64,000 nt of DNA from Thiobacillus sp. (GTDB lineage Bacteria; Pseudomonadota; Gammaproteobacteria; Burkholderiales; Thiobacillaceae). The stretch spans positions 62,001-126,000 of the forward strand of contig JADFDC010000002.1 in assembly GCA_018263115.1 (NCBI GenBank), written 5' to 3'. The notes under the pieces are model-generated. The model did no database searches. It was not told where the DNA came from and saw nothing but the letters and a program-made list of their open reading frames with translations. The position numbers and the translations under genes are program-made. Numbering within the stretch: the stretch's first letter is position 1; each line of letters starts with the position of its first letter. This document shows positions 42,584 through 53,300 of the stretch, piece after piece.

Positions 42584-44014
42584 ATGCAACGCTCGCGCCT
42601 TAGTTTCGCTCTGGCCGCCGCCCTGGCTGCCGCTCCCCTGATGGCAGCACAGCCTGCCGTACCTGTGCAGTCCTACCCTGTCGCCCAACCTGGCGCGCCG
42701 ATCCAGTTGCCCTTGCCGGTTATTCCGGGCTTGACCGTTCCTGCGGGCGGTAGCGGGCAACCTGTTCTGCTGCCGTTTCCGATGCCTGCCACAACTCCGC
42801 AAGCGCAGAATGCGCAAAAGTGGCTGGAGCGCATGGGGGACTTTACCCAGAACGCTTCAGCTTTCAAGGATCCCAAGACCTTTACCCAGTGGTACGGCGC
42901 AATGACGGATCCGTCCATGGTGGGTGCTTCCATGGACATGATGATGGAGCCGGGAAGCTGGATTCGCATGATGCAAAGCATGATGCAGCCCGCAGCGCTT
43001 CAGAATTACATAGGATTTCTGGACCCCAACGTATCCGCACGCTGGGTTGGCGGTCTGATGGACCCGGGTTTCTATCTGCAGAATACCTGGTCTACCGTTG
43101 ATCCGGCCAAGATGGTGCGCTGGATGATGTTGCCCATGGACCCCAAGTTCATGCAGGCCAGCATCAACATGATGAACCCCAATACTTACATGAAGTGGAT
43201 GATGGCGCCGATGGACCCGCGCGTATGGGGCCTGATGTTCGCGCCGATGAATCCGCAGCTTTATGGCAGCATGGCGGGCGCGCTGGTTAACCCGGCTGGC
43301 ATGGGCGAATCCTGGGAAACCTTCATGAAACCGAAATATCCCGTGGTTTCGCTGATGCCGCCGGCAGGTGTGAACGTGCCGATCAACGTGCTGGATCCCT
43401 CAACCTACGGAAACATGTTGGGCATGGTAGCGGGCTTCCTGCCTGCCGGTACCCAGCAGATGTTTAGCGGACTGGTTCCTGGCGGTACTCCGGCTGCAGG
43501 CGGCAGTGGCGCCCAGATGCCCGGCCTTCCTTTCTTTGGCCCGAATCCTTATATCCAGCCAGGCCAGGCACAGGCTGCGGCCCCGACCCTTGCACAAGCC
43601 GCAGCTGTTCCGGCTTTCCAACCAGGTGTGGCAACCAAAGTGGCACTGGGTGGTGACACCCTGTTCAAGTCCGGCAAATCTTCCATCAAGGACCTGACGG
43701 CGGAAGGCAAGGCCAAGCTGGATGAACTGGCTGGCAAGATCAAGGCTGCTGGCAAGGTCGACACCATTCGCGTCATCGGACACGCCGACAAGACCGGCAA
43801 GGCTTCATCCAACATGAAGCTGTCCCAGAAGCGTGCTGCCGCTGTGGCCAGCTATCTAAAAGCCCAAGGCGTCAAGGCTGGCAAGATCATCACTGCTGGC
43901 AAGGGTGATACCGAGCAGGTTGTACAGTGTGACGCCAAACTGCCCAAGGCTGAACTGATTGCCTGCCACGGTCCCAACCGCCGCGTGGAAGTGGAAGTGA
44001 CGGTTGCCAAGTAA
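42584..44014 (+). CDS. OmpA-family C-terminal domain protein with an N-terminal Met/Trp-rich tandem repeat region
   Basis: C-terminal OmpA-like domain (VIGHADKTGKASSNMKLSQKRAAAVASYLKAQGV; NRRVEVEV), signal peptide; 12 repeat units in the middle. Confidence 0.9.
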   Translation: MQRSRLSFALAAALAAAPLMAAQPAVPVQSYPVAQPGAPIQLPLPVIPGLTVPAGGSGQPVLLPFPMPATTPQAQNAQKWLERMGDFTQNASAFKDPKTFTQWYGAMTDPSMVGASMDMMMEPGSWIRMMQSMMQPAALQNYIGFLDPNVSARWVGGLMDPGFYLQNTWSTVDPAKMVRWMMLPMDPKFMQASINMMNPNTYMKWMMAPMDPRVWGLMFAPMNPQLYGSMAGALVNPAGMGESWETFMKPKYPVVSLMPPAGVNVPINVLDPSTYGNMLGMVAGFLPAGTQQMFSGLVPGGTPAAGGSGAQMPGLPFFGPNPYIQPGQAQAAAPTLAQAAAVPAFQPGVATKVALGGDTLFKSGKSSIKDLTAEGKAKLDELAGKIKAAGKVDTIRVIGHADKTGKASSNMKLSQKRAAAVASYLKAQGVKAGKIITAGKGDTEQVVQCDAKLPKAELIACHGPNRRVEVEVTVAK

Positions 44015-44026
44015 CCATCGGTTTCA

Positions 44027-44085
44027 AAGACCCCCCACAAGGGGGTCATGAAAAAACAAAACGCCCCAACCGGGGCGTTTTGCAT
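44027..44085. terminator. Two consecutive hairpins between the convergent ompA-like gene and panD
   Basis: gacccccc-acaa-gggggtc and aaaacgcccc-aacc-ggggcgtttt. Confidence 0.8.
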
Positions 44086-44101
44086 TTCAGTCGACAGGAG
44101 A

Positions 44102-44488
44102 TCAGGCAGCCTGTACCGGTATGGATTTCCGACTTCCCTGAATACGATTGTCGGCGTCCAGGTAAACCAGATTCGGCGCGTATCGTGCAAGTTCCAGTTC
44201 GCTGTAATTGGCATAAGTGGCGATGATGACGATATCGCCGGGCGCGGCCTTGTGCGCGGCGGCGCCATTCACCGAAATGATGCCCGAGCCTCGTTCCGCG
44301 CGAATGGCGTAGGTGGTGAAACGCTCACCATTGCTGACGTTGTAAATCTGGATCTGCTCGTATTCATGGATATCCGCCGCGTCAAGCAGGTCCTCATCAA
44401 TCGCGCAGGAACCTTCGTAATGCAGTTCCGAATGCGTGACGTGGGCGCGGTGAAGCTTGGATTTGAGCATGGTTCGGGTCATACGCAC
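44102..44488 (-). CDS. panD: Aspartate 1-decarboxylase
   Basis: [25 protein letters not shown] (GS processing site). Confidence 0.97.
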   Translation of the reverse strand: MRMTRTMLKSKLHRAHVTHSELHYEGSCAIDEDLLDAADIHEYEQIQIYNVSNGERFTTYAIRAERGSGIISVNGAAAHKAAPGDIVIIATYANYSELELARYAPNLVYLDADNRIQGSRKSIPVQAA

Positions 44489-44530
44489 CTCAATAAATTT
44501 ACTGCGCGGGCGTGATCCGGCCGCATCCGG

Positions 44531-44580
44531 TGCTCGGAATGCTCATGTATGTCCATATACACTCCGCTTCCTGCGCTCCG
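44531..44580 (-). repeat. Core of a palindromic leader element upstream of panD (copy A)
   Basis: Minus: CGGAGCGCAGGAAGCGGAGTGTATATGGACATACATGAGCATTCCGAGCA; shares core with 61081-61117. Confidence 0.6.
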
Positions 44581-44673
44581 GGTGCGCCCGGCTGACACCC
44601 GCTCGCTACAATTTCTTGGGGTGCGTATAGCACCTCCGCCAATCTATGAGCCTGAATTATAAGGGAAAGCCGA

Positions 44674-45519
44674 TTATTTCGCCGCAGCCTTGATGGCAGG
44701 GACTTCGACATTGTCGATCAGACGGGTGTTCCCAAGGTGGGCGGCACCCAGTATCACAAAAGCAGAACCTTCATTGATGGCTGGGGCCAGATCTGGCCGC
44801 CGGATGCTGACATAGTCGACTTTCCAGTTGTGCTGATACAGCGTTCCCAGCGCCTGCGTTTCCAGTTCCTCGAAATCAGTTCGTCCAGAAGACAGCGCAT
44901 CGGCGATCTGTTTCAGGCAGTGATACAGCCGGGGTGCTTCCTTGCGTTCCAGCGTCGACAGATAGCCGTTGCGCGATGACAGAGCCAGGCCATCTTCCGC
45001 CCGGGTTGTTTCTCCGGCAAGTATCTCGATGGGCAGGTTCATCTGTGCGGTCATGCCGCGAATCAGTGCAAGTTGCTGGTAATCCTTTTTGCCGAATGCT
45101 GCGATCGCGGGTTGCACCATATTGAACAACTTCAGCACCACCGTCAGCATGCCGCGAAAATGACCGGGCCGGTACTGACCGCACAATTCATTTGCCAGCT
45201 CGGGCGGCTCGACAAAATAGGCCTGGGGTTGCGGATACATGTCCTCTACCGAAGGCGCGAACACCGCATGACATCCTGCTGCTTTCAGTTGCTCGCAATC
45301 CTGCTCGAAGGTCCGTGGATAGCGCTCGAAATCCTCGCCCGCGCCAAATTGAAGCGGGTTGACGAATATGCTGGCAATCACCGGCAAACCGGTCAGGCGG
45401 GCCTTGTCTACCAGCGAAACATGTCCGGCATGCAGGTTGCCCATGGTCGGCACGAATGCGCAGCGGGCGTGTGCTGCTTTCCATACTGCGAGTTCGCGGG
45501 GTGAATTCAGGGTGTCCAT
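44674..45519 (-). CDS. panC: Pantothenate synthetase
   Basis: FVPTMGNLHAGHVSLV; SSRNGYLS. Confidence 0.97.
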   Translation of the reverse strand: MDTLNSPRELAVWKAAHARCAFVPTMGNLHAGHVSLVDKARLTGLPVIASIFVNPLQFGAGEDFERYPRTFEQDCEQLKAAGCHAVFAPSVEDMYPQPQAYFVEPPELANELCGQYRPGHFRGMLTVVLKLFNMVQPAIAAFGKKDYQQLALIRGMTAQMNLPIEILAGETTRAEDGLALSSRNGYLSTLERKEAPRLYHCLKQIADALSSGRTDFEELETQALGTLYQHNWKVDYVSIRRPDLAPAINEGSAFVILGAAHLGNTRLIDNVEVPAIKAAAK

Positions 45520-46322
45520 CAGAAGCTGTGTTCAGCGCCAGGAAAAACGCCGGACTTGACCGCCTGAACATAAGCCGTCAATGCGCCCGATATGCTGTCT
45601 GCGCCTTGCATGAAGTTTTTCGAGAATTTGGGCGGATGCGGGTAAAGCCCCAGCACGTCATATAGTACCAGCACCTGTCCCGAGCAATCCGGCCCGGCGC
45701 CGATGCCGATGGTGGGGATGGACAGCGTTTGTGTCACTTCGCCAGCCAGTTTGGCGGGTATCGCTTCCAGCACTACCAGGCCGGCACCCGCTTGTTCCAT
45801 GGCGCGCGCATCGGCCTTTAATTGATCGGCAGCCACATTGTCGCGGCCCTGCACCCTGTAACCCCCCAGTTGATTGACTGACTGCGGCAACAGGCCAAGA
45901 TGCGCGCAAACGGGAATGCCGCGGCTGACGAGGAAGCGCACCGTTTCCACCATCACCGCGCCGCCTTCAAGCTTGACCATGTGCGCGCCTGCCGCCATCA
46001 GTTTTGCGGCCGAGGCGAATGCCTGTTCGGGGCTTTGCTGATAGGTGGCGAATGGCAGGTCGGCGACGATGAAAGCGCGCTTTGTTCCACGCGATACGCA
46101 GCGCGTGTGATAACTCATTTCCGACAGCCTGACCGGCAGGGTGGAGGCTTGGCCTTGCACCACCATGCCCAGCGAGTCGCCGACGAGAATCACATCGAGG
46201 CCCGCATCATCCATCAGCCGGGCAAACCCTGCGTCATAGCCGGTGAGCACGGCGATCTTTTCGCCATGTTCGCGCATGGCCTTCAGGGTGGAGAGCGTGA
46301 CGGGTTTGAGGCTGTCCATCAT
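45519..46322 (-). CDS. panB: 3-methyl-2-oxobutanoate hydroxymethyltransferase
   Basis: [39 protein letters not shown]. Confidence 0.97.
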   Translation of the reverse strand: MMDSLKPVTLSTLKAMREHGEKIAVLTGYDAGFARLMDDAGLDVILVGDSLGMVVQGQASTLPVRLSEMSYHTRCVSRGTKRAFIVADLPFATYQQSPEQAFASAAKLMAAGAHMVKLEGGAVMVETVRFLVSRGIPVCAHLGLLPQSVNQLGGYRVQGRDNVAADQLKADARAMEQAGAGLVVLEAIPAKLAGEVTQTLSIPTIGIGAGPDCSGQVLVLYDVLGLYPHPPKFSKNFMQGADSISGALTAYVQAVKSGVFPGAEHSF

Positions 46323-46963
46323 GCCGCTCTTGAGAAAAACTCGCGTGTTCCGCGCATCTTGGCCATGCGTTCCAGCAGCAACTCGAAATCGGCAGCACTC
46401 TTGACGAAGTTGAGATTGTCGCTGTTGACCATGAGCACGGGCGCAGCGTCGTAGTGATGAAAAAACTCGCTGTAGGTGGCGGCGAGGCGGTCGAGATAAT
46501 CCGCGCTCATGCCCTGCTCGTAATCAATGCCGCGCCGCTTGACGCGCGATCTCAGCTTGTCCACCGGCGCCTGCAAATAGATGACCAGATCCGGCACGGG
46601 CGACTGCAAGGCAAGGTCGTCATAAACCTTGCGATACAAATCGTATTCATCGTCATCCAGATTGAGTCTCGCAAACAGCCGGTCCTTGTCGAGCAGGAAA
46701 TCCGACACAATGCTGTGCCGGAACAGATCGCCCTGAGCGAGCTGACTCACCTGTCTGGCACGGTCAAACAGGAAATGCAGTTGGGTAGCGAGCGCGTAGC
46801 GTTTGGGGTCCTGATAAAAGCGGGGCAGGAAAGGATTGTCAGCGGCGTTCTCAAGCAACAGCTCGGCCTGCAAATGAGCCGCAAGTTTTTTTGTCAGGCT
46901 GGTTTTGCCGACCCCGATGGGGCCTTCAACGACTATATAGCGATAGCGCGCGAGCGGCGTCAT
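46319..46963 (-). CDS. Deoxynucleoside kinase family protein
   Basis: [21 protein letters not shown]-loop; [17 protein letters not shown]; start at MTPLARYRY preferred. Confidence 0.9.
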   Translation of the reverse strand: MTPLARYRYIVVEGPIGVGKTSLTKKLAAHLQAELLLENAADNPFLPRFYQDPKRYALATQLHFLFDRARQVSQLAQGDLFRHSIVSDFLLDKDRLFARLNLDDDEYDLYRKVYDDLALQSPVPDLVIYLQAPVDKLRSRVKRRGIDYEQGMSADYLDRLAATYSEFFHHYDAAPVLMVNSDNLNFVKSAADFELLLERMAKMRGTREFFSRAA

Positions 46964-46991
46964 ACGCTCGCTCCAGAATAAATCGGCGGCA

Positions 46992-47504
46992 TCAGACCAG
47001 CCCTCCGGCCGCGCGAGGCGCAGGTTCCTGCATCCGGTGCACGCCCTGCGATGCGCACAGACCAAGCAGCATGTCGATACGGCCGCTGCCTGGGATCGAC
47101 AGCGCCGGCGCGAGTTCCAGCAGGGGCATCAGCACGAAGGCACGCTCATGCATGCGGGGGTGCGGCAGGGTCAGTCCTTCTTCGTGGAAGTGTGCGTTGC
47201 CATACAGCAGCAGATCGAGATCGAGCGTGCGTGGGGCGTTGCGAAAACTGCGATTGCGGCCGTGATGATGTTCGATATCAAGCAATGCGGCGAGTAGCGA
47301 GCGAGGCGAGAGCCGGGTTTCGATCTCCACTGCCGCATTGATGAAATCCGGCTGATTTGCATAACCAACTGGCGCCGAAACATACATCGAGGAACGCGCT
47401 ACCAGCCGGCTTTCCGGCAGCTTGGCCAGTTCGTCCATGGCCAGAATCACCTGGGCGGCAGGATCGTCGAGATTGGCGCCCAGGCCAATGTAGGCGGTAA
47501 TCAT
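46992..47504 (-). CDS. folK: HPPK (2-amino-4-hydroxy-6-hydroxymethyldihydropteridine diphosphokinase)
   Basis: AYIGLGANLDDP; RTLDLDLLLYG; LPHPRMHERAFVLMPL. Confidence 0.96.
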   Translation of the reverse strand: MITAYIGLGANLDDPAAQVILAMDELAKLPESRLVARSSMYVSAPVGYANQPDFINAAVEIETRLSPRSLLAALLDIEHHHGRNRSFRNAPRTLDLDLLLYGNAHFHEEGLTLPHPRMHERAFVLMPLLELAPALSIPGSGRIDMLLGLCASQGVHRMQEPAPRAAGGLV

Positions 47505-48907
47505 GATGCAGGAAACTCGTCAGCAGGCGTGGAGGCGGCGGAATCGGGTCCAGCAGACTTGCGGCGGCGCCGGCGACGTTTGGGTTTGGGGCCGCTCTCG
47601 GCAAGCAGCATGGCCTTGCGCGATTCGTCATCGGCATCCTGGAAGTCGGTCCACCAGTCGCCAAGCTCCTCAGGAACTTCACCGGACTCCACACGAATCA
47701 GCAGGAAGTCATATCCTGCACGGAAGCGCGGATGCTCCAGCAGGCGGAAGGGACGCACACCCGAGCGATAATCGAAGCGAGGCTGCAGCGCCCAAACTTC
47801 CTTGATCATGCCATCGAAGCGGCGAGGGATGGCCAACTGCTCCCGCTGGGCGTCAAGCACTTCGTCCATGGCGGCGAACAGAGCCGGAATGGGTTTTTCG
47901 CCTGCTCCCTCAATCGCCTTCCAGCGGCGCTGCACCTGTGGCCAGAGCAGGGAGGCAAAGAGAAATGCAGGCGAGGCGGGCTTGTCTTCGTGAATGCGCT
48001 GGTCGGTATTTTTCAGGCCCGCCTCGATGAAGCGTTTGCCCTGGGGATCATCCAGAATCGTGTCCAGCAGCGGCAGCATGCCGTGGTGCAGGCCTTCCGC
48101 GCGCAGTTGATGCACGCCGCGCAAGGCATGGCCGGACATCAGCAGCTTGACCGCTTCGTCAAAAATGCGCGCGCGCGGAACATTGCCAAGAAGCGGCGCA
48201 AGTTCCGCAACCGGCTTGCGTGTATCCGGGTCGATATGGAAATCCAGCTTGGCTGCGAAGCGGGCAGCGCGCAGCATGCGCACCGGGTCTTCGCGGAATC
48301 TCGTTGCCGGGTCGCCAATCATGCGCAGGATTTTTTTCCGGCAATCTTCGGCACCGCCATGGTAATCCCAGATTTCCTCGCGCAGCGGATCGTAATACAG
48401 CGCGTTGACGGTGAAATCGCGCCGCGCGGCATCCTCGCTTTGCGAACCGAAAATGTTGTCCTCGAGGATGCGGCCGGTTTCGTCTGTTGGGCGTTCGTCT
48501 TCCTCTTCGCCGCCGAGATTTCCGGCTGCGCGAAAGGTTGTCACCTCGATGGTATCCCTGCCGCACATCACGTGCACGATGCGAAAACGCCGGCCGATGA
48601 TGCGAGAGCGGCGGAACAGCCTGCGCACTTCCTCGGGTGTGGCATCGGTGGCCACATCGAAATCCTTGGGTTTTTTCCCCAGCATCAGGTCGCGGACCGC
48701 ACCGCCGACGACAAAAGCCTTGAAGCCGGCGTCAGCCAGTGATTCGCACGTCTTCAGCGCGCAGTCGTTGATGGCGTCGCGCCGGATGCCGTGCGCGGAG
48801 CGCCCCAGAATGACAGGCTCGCCGTTTGCCTGACGCTTGCCAGGCCGGGGCTTGCCTTTCTGTTTCGCATCGTTGCCGAGGAGGCGATTGATGATCCGGC
48901 GAATCAT
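47501..48907 (-). CDS. pcnB: Poly(A) polymerase I
   Basis: FVVGGAVRDLMLGKKPKDFDVATDATPEEV; RRDFTVNALYYD; basic C-terminus. Confidence 0.95.
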   Translation of the reverse strand: MIRRIINRLLGNDAKQKGKPRPGKRQANGEPVILGRSAHGIRRDAINDCALKTCESLADAGFKAFVVGGAVRDLMLGKKPKDFDVATDATPEEVRRLFRRSRIIGRRFRIVHVMCGRDTIEVTTFRAAGNLGGEEEDERPTDETGRILEDNIFGSQSEDAARRDFTVNALYYDPLREEIWDYHGGAEDCRKKILRMIGDPATRFREDPVRMLRAARFAAKLDFHIDPDTRKPVAELAPLLGNVPRARIFDEAVKLLMSGHALRGVHQLRAEGLHHGMLPLLDTILDDPQGKRFIEAGLKNTDQRIHEDKPASPAFLFASLLWPQVQRRWKAIEGAGEKPIPALFAAMDEVLDAQREQLAIPRRFDGMIKEVWALQPRFDYRSGVRPFRLLEHPRFRAGYDFLLIRVESGEVPEELGDWWTDFQDADDESRKAMLLAESGPKPKRRRRRRKSAGPDSAASTPADEFPAS

Positions 48908-48965
48908 GAAAAATTAAGCGTGTCCGAAGACGGGAAGATGGCGGCAATTATACCAGCCGGGTGTA

Positions 48966-49643
48966 TCAGCCTCTCAGGCTGATGATCGGCCAGGTATTGA
49001 GTTTTGCATGCGCTTCCAGCGTGGAATCGGGGTCGACGGCGAATGGGTGAGTCACCCGCTGCAACAGCGGCAGGTCATTCAGTGAGTCACTGTAGAACCA
49101 GCTTTCCGTCACGTCTTCCCACAACAATCCCTGATCGGATAACCACATGTCAAGCCGGGTGATCTTGTGTTCCTTGAAGCAGGGAATGCCCGCGCCCCGT
49201 CCCGTGTACTGGCCATCGATTTCCTCGACTTCCGTGGCAATCAGATGTTCCACGCCGAATTCGCGGGCAATCGGCGCGGTAACGAAACGGTTGGTGGCGG
49301 TAATGATGGCAACCTTGTCCGCCTCCCGCTGATGCCGCTGCACTAGTATCCGCGCCTTGTCGGTGATGATGGGGTGAATACGGGTGGCCATGAACTCCTG
49401 ATGCCAACTGTCGAGCTGCGTCCTGGAATGGTGGCTCAACGGCTTGAGCTGAAAATCCAGAAAGGCGTGGATATCCAGCGTGCCAGACTTGTAGTGCTCG
49501 TAGAACTCGTGGTTCTTCGCCTCGTGAACTTCGCGGTCGAGCACGCCCTTGCTGATAAGAAATTGCGCCCACTCAAAATCCGAGTCGCCGGCGAGGAGGG
49601 TGTTGTCGAGATCGAACAAGGCGAGTTTCATGGACTTTGGCAC
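48966..49643 (-). CDS. HAD-IB family hydrolase
   Basis: LALFDLDNTLLAGDSDFEW; WFYSDSLNDLPLL. Confidence 0.93.
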   Translation of the reverse strand: MPKSMKLALFDLDNTLLAGDSDFEWAQFLISKGVLDREVHEAKNHEFYEHYKSGTLDIHAFLDFQLKPLSHHSRTQLDSWHQEFMATRIHPIITDKARILVQRHQREADKVAIITATNRFVTAPIAREFGVEHLIATEVEEIDGQYTGRGAGIPCFKEHKITRLDMWLSDQGLLWEDVTESWFYSDSLNDLPLLQRVTHPFAVDPDSTLEAHAKLNTWPIISLRG

Positions 49644-49683
49644 AAGATAAAAAGCGGAGTATAGCGGCAGTTACAATAACGCC

Positions 49684-50349
49684 ATGAACAAGGAGTTACT
49701 CGTTTTTTCCGGCGGCTGGCAGTCCCTGGGCTGGGCCGGCGTGCTGGTTCTGCTGTGGTTTGCCTGGCGCTCGGGCGACTGGAAGCGTCTGCGGGACGCC
49801 TCCCGTCTCAACCTGTTTCTCGCCGTATCAGTGGCGCTGATGGTCATGTGGCAGATCCGCACGGGGGTCAAGCCTGGATTGTCCTTTCATCTGCTGGGGG
49901 CGAGCATCGCCACGCTGATGTTCGGTTTCTGGCGCGGCTGGCTGGCGGCCAGCATCGCCGCAATCGCCACCGCGCTGGCTGGCAAGACCAGCCTGCCGGC
50001 TTTGGGAATTGAAATACTGGTATTTTGCGCGGTGCCGGCAGCAATTACCCATCACCTGTACCGGCTCGCGGACCGCACACTGCCCAACCATTTTTTCATC
50101 TACGTGCTGGTAAACGGATTTTTTGGCGCCGCCCTGGCCATTGGCATGGTGGCGCTGACATCGACGATGGTGATGTGGCTATCCGGTGCTTATCCGCTGG
50201 AATATCTGTTCGAACATTACACACCGTACTACTTCCTGCTGGCATGGTCCGAAGCATTTACCACCGGCATGATGGCGACGCTGATGGCGGTTTACCGGCC
50301 GGAGTGGCTGGAAACGTTTGACGATAACCGGTACATCCGAAACAAATGA
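49684..50349 (+). CDS. Energy-coupling-factor/CbiM-like membrane protein
   Basis: Polytopic; HLLGASIATLMFGFWRGWLAA. Confidence 0.75.
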   Translation: MNKELLVFSGGWQSLGWAGVLVLLWFAWRSGDWKRLRDASRLNLFLAVSVALMVMWQIRTGVKPGLSFHLLGASIATLMFGFWRGWLAASIAAIATALAGKTSLPALGIEILVFCAVPAAITHHLYRLADRTLPNHFFIYVLVNGFFGAALAIGMVALTSTMVMWLSGAYPLEYLFEHYTPYYFLLAWSEAFTTGMMATLMAVYRPEWLETFDDNRYIRNK

Positions 50350-53300
50350 ACCGGCCGGTTGTTGAATATCCGGACCTGCCAGTCTCCGCGCGCCGGGCAG
50401 ACATCATTGCCGCGCTCAAGGCCAGCCCGATTCTGATCCTGTGTGGCGAGACCGGCTCCGGCAAGACCACGCAGATTCCCAAGATGTGCCTGGAAGCGGA
50501 GCTGGGCAGACAAGGTTCAATTGGTGGTGGACTCATCGGCTGCACGCAACCGCGCCGGATTGCCGCGCGCTCGGTGGCGCAGCGCGTGGCCGAAGAGCTG
50601 AAAGGCGAGCTTGGCGGACTGGTCGGCTACAAGGTTCGCTTCACCGATAAAGTCCGGCGCGACACACGCATCAAGTTCATGACCGATGGCATCCTGCTGG
50701 CGGAAAGCCAGGGCGATCCGATGCTGTCCGCCTACTCCTGCATCGTGGTCGATGAAGCACATGAGCGTTCGCTGAATATCGATTTTCTGCTGGGTTATCT
50801 GCGCACGCTGATCGAGCTAAGACCAGACCTCAAACTGGTGATTACCTCCGCCACCATCGATGCGGAAAAATTCTCGGCGCATTTCGGCAATGCGCCGGTG
50901 ATCGAGGTTTCGGGGCGGACGTATCCGGTGGAGATGAGGTACCGGCCCATTCAAGGTGAAGGGGAAAGGGAAAAGGGGGAAGGGCAGGGATTTAAGGGGC
51001 AAGCAGGAAATGGCAAGGGTAGCGACGAATCCGATCTGATCCAGGGCATCCTTGATGCCACGGATGAACTGGCGCGCGAGGGCTGGGGCGACACGCTGAT
51101 TTTTCTGCCGGGCGAGCGCGAGATACGCGAAACCGCCGAGGCGCTGCGCAAGCACCACCCACCACATACCGAGATTCTTCCCCTGTTTGCGCGCCTGTCT
51201 GTCGAAGAGCAGGACCGCATTTTCAGGCCCGGCAACGCGCGGCGCATCGTGTTGTCCACCAACGTGGCTGAAACATCTCTTACCGTGCCGGGCATTCGCT
51301 ATGTCATCGACACCGGGCAGGCGCGTGTCAAGCGTTATTCGGCGCGTAACAAGGTCGAGCAATTGCTGATCGAAAAAATCTCCCAGGCCTCGGCCAATCA
51401 GCGCGCGGGGCGCTGCGGCCGGGTCAGTGATGGTATTTGCATCCGCCTGTATGACGAGGCGGATTTCCAGTCGCGGCCTCGATTCACCGATCCGGAACTG
51501 CTGCGCTCCAGCCTGGCGGGCGTGATTCTGCGCATGAAATCCTTGGGGCTGGGTGCGGTGGAAAGCTTTCCTTTCATCGACCCACCCCATTCCAGATTCA
51601 TCGCCGATGGCTACAGCCTGTTGCATGAACTCAATGCACTGGATGACAGGAATGAACTGACGGAAACAGGCCGACGCATCGCGCGTCTGCCACTCGATCC
51701 GCGCATGGCCCGCATGATCCTGGCCGCCGAACGCAGCGGAAGCCTGGCGGAAATGCTGATGATCACCAGCTTCCTGTCGGTGCAAGACCCGCGTGAGCGG
51801 CCGCAGGAACGCGCGGGTAGCGCGGACGAGAAGCACAAGCTTTTCGCTGACGAACGTTCTGATTTTCTTGGCGTGGTCAAACTGTGGAACTGGTTTGACG
51901 AACAGATCAAGCACAAGAAATCCAACCGCCAGTTGCGCGATCAACTGGCGGATCATTTTCTTTCTTCAAGACGCATGCGCGAATGGCGCGACGTGCATGG
52001 GCAGCTTGCCACCCAATGCGCGGAACTCGGCCTGCGCCTGAACGAGAAGCCTGCTGGCTACGATGCGTTGCACCAGTCGCTGTTGACCGGCCTGCTGGGA
52101 AATATCGGTTTCCGTTCCGAGGACGCCAAGGCGCGCCCAGGTTTAAACAAGCCTGGCTCAAACAAGCCGGGCGACGGTGTCTATCAGGGCGCGCGAGGAT
52201 TGCGCTATGGGCTTCACCCGGCGTCAGTGCTGGTAAAAAAAGGCACGAAATGGGTGGTGGCGGCGGAACTCACGGACACCGGGCGCCTGCTTGGGCGCAT
52301 GGCTGCTGAAGTCAGGCCGGAGTGGATTGAAGCCGCCGCGCAGCACGTCATCGAACGCAGTTATTCCGAGCCGCACTGGGATCGCAAATCCGCTCGGGTG
52401 CTTGCCTTCGAAAGGGTAACGCTTTACGGCGTGACGCTGGCTTCGCGAAGAAAAGTTCACTACGGCCCGATCGAACCGGATCTGTCGCGCGAACTGTTCA
52501 TTCGCGGCGCGCTGGTGGCGGGCGAATACGATACCGAGGCGTCCTGGCTCAAGCACAATCTGGAACTCATCGCGCATATCGAGGAACTCGAGCACAAGGC
52601 GCGCAAATCGGGCGTGTGGCTGGACGAGGAACGCATTTTTGCATTCTTCGATGCACGGATTCCACCCGGCATGCACAACGGACCGGCGTTCGAAAAATGG
52701 CTGAAAACCGTCAAGCCCGATCTGCTCAAATTGAGCCGCGAAGATATCGTCGCCGAGGGGCTCGATCTCTCGCAGGGCCTGTATCCAGAGACCATCGAGA
52801 TCGACGGCATTTCCTGCACGGTCAAATACCGGTTCGAACCGGGTCACCCGCTGGATGGCGCAACACTTTCATTGCCGCTGTATCTGTTGAACCGGGTAAA
52901 CGAAGCGCAGCTCGACTGGGCGATTCCAGGTCTGCTGCGCGACCGGGTGAATGCCCTGTTCAAGGCCATGCCCAAGGAAATCAGGAATGCCTTCGTGCCG
53001 TTGGCGCAATCGGTAACCACCTTTCTGGGCGAGGCCGTTCCGGGAAAAATGCCGCTTGCCGAGGCCATTTCAACCTGGGTGGAGAAGCGCACAAAAAGCC
53101 GGGTGATGCTGCGCGAAGCCGACATGCCGCCCCATCTGAAGCTGAATATGCGCGTGCTGGATGACAGCGGGCAGGAGCTGGCCATGGGCCGCGATCTGAC
53201 CGCATTGCGCCAGCAGTTGGGCGAAACCGCCAGTCTGGCCTATGGGCAGTCTGAGGTCCGCAGCGAGCATGAGCGGGAAGGCATTACAGCCTGGGATTTT

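Noticed and set aside
47732-48742. 336-aa plus-strand ORF inside pcnB
   Set aside because: Antisense shadow ORF; pcnB on the minus strand explains the sequence.
50817-51956. 379-aa minus-strand ORF inside hrpA
   Set aside because: Antisense to conserved DEAH helicase motifs; no independent coding evidence.
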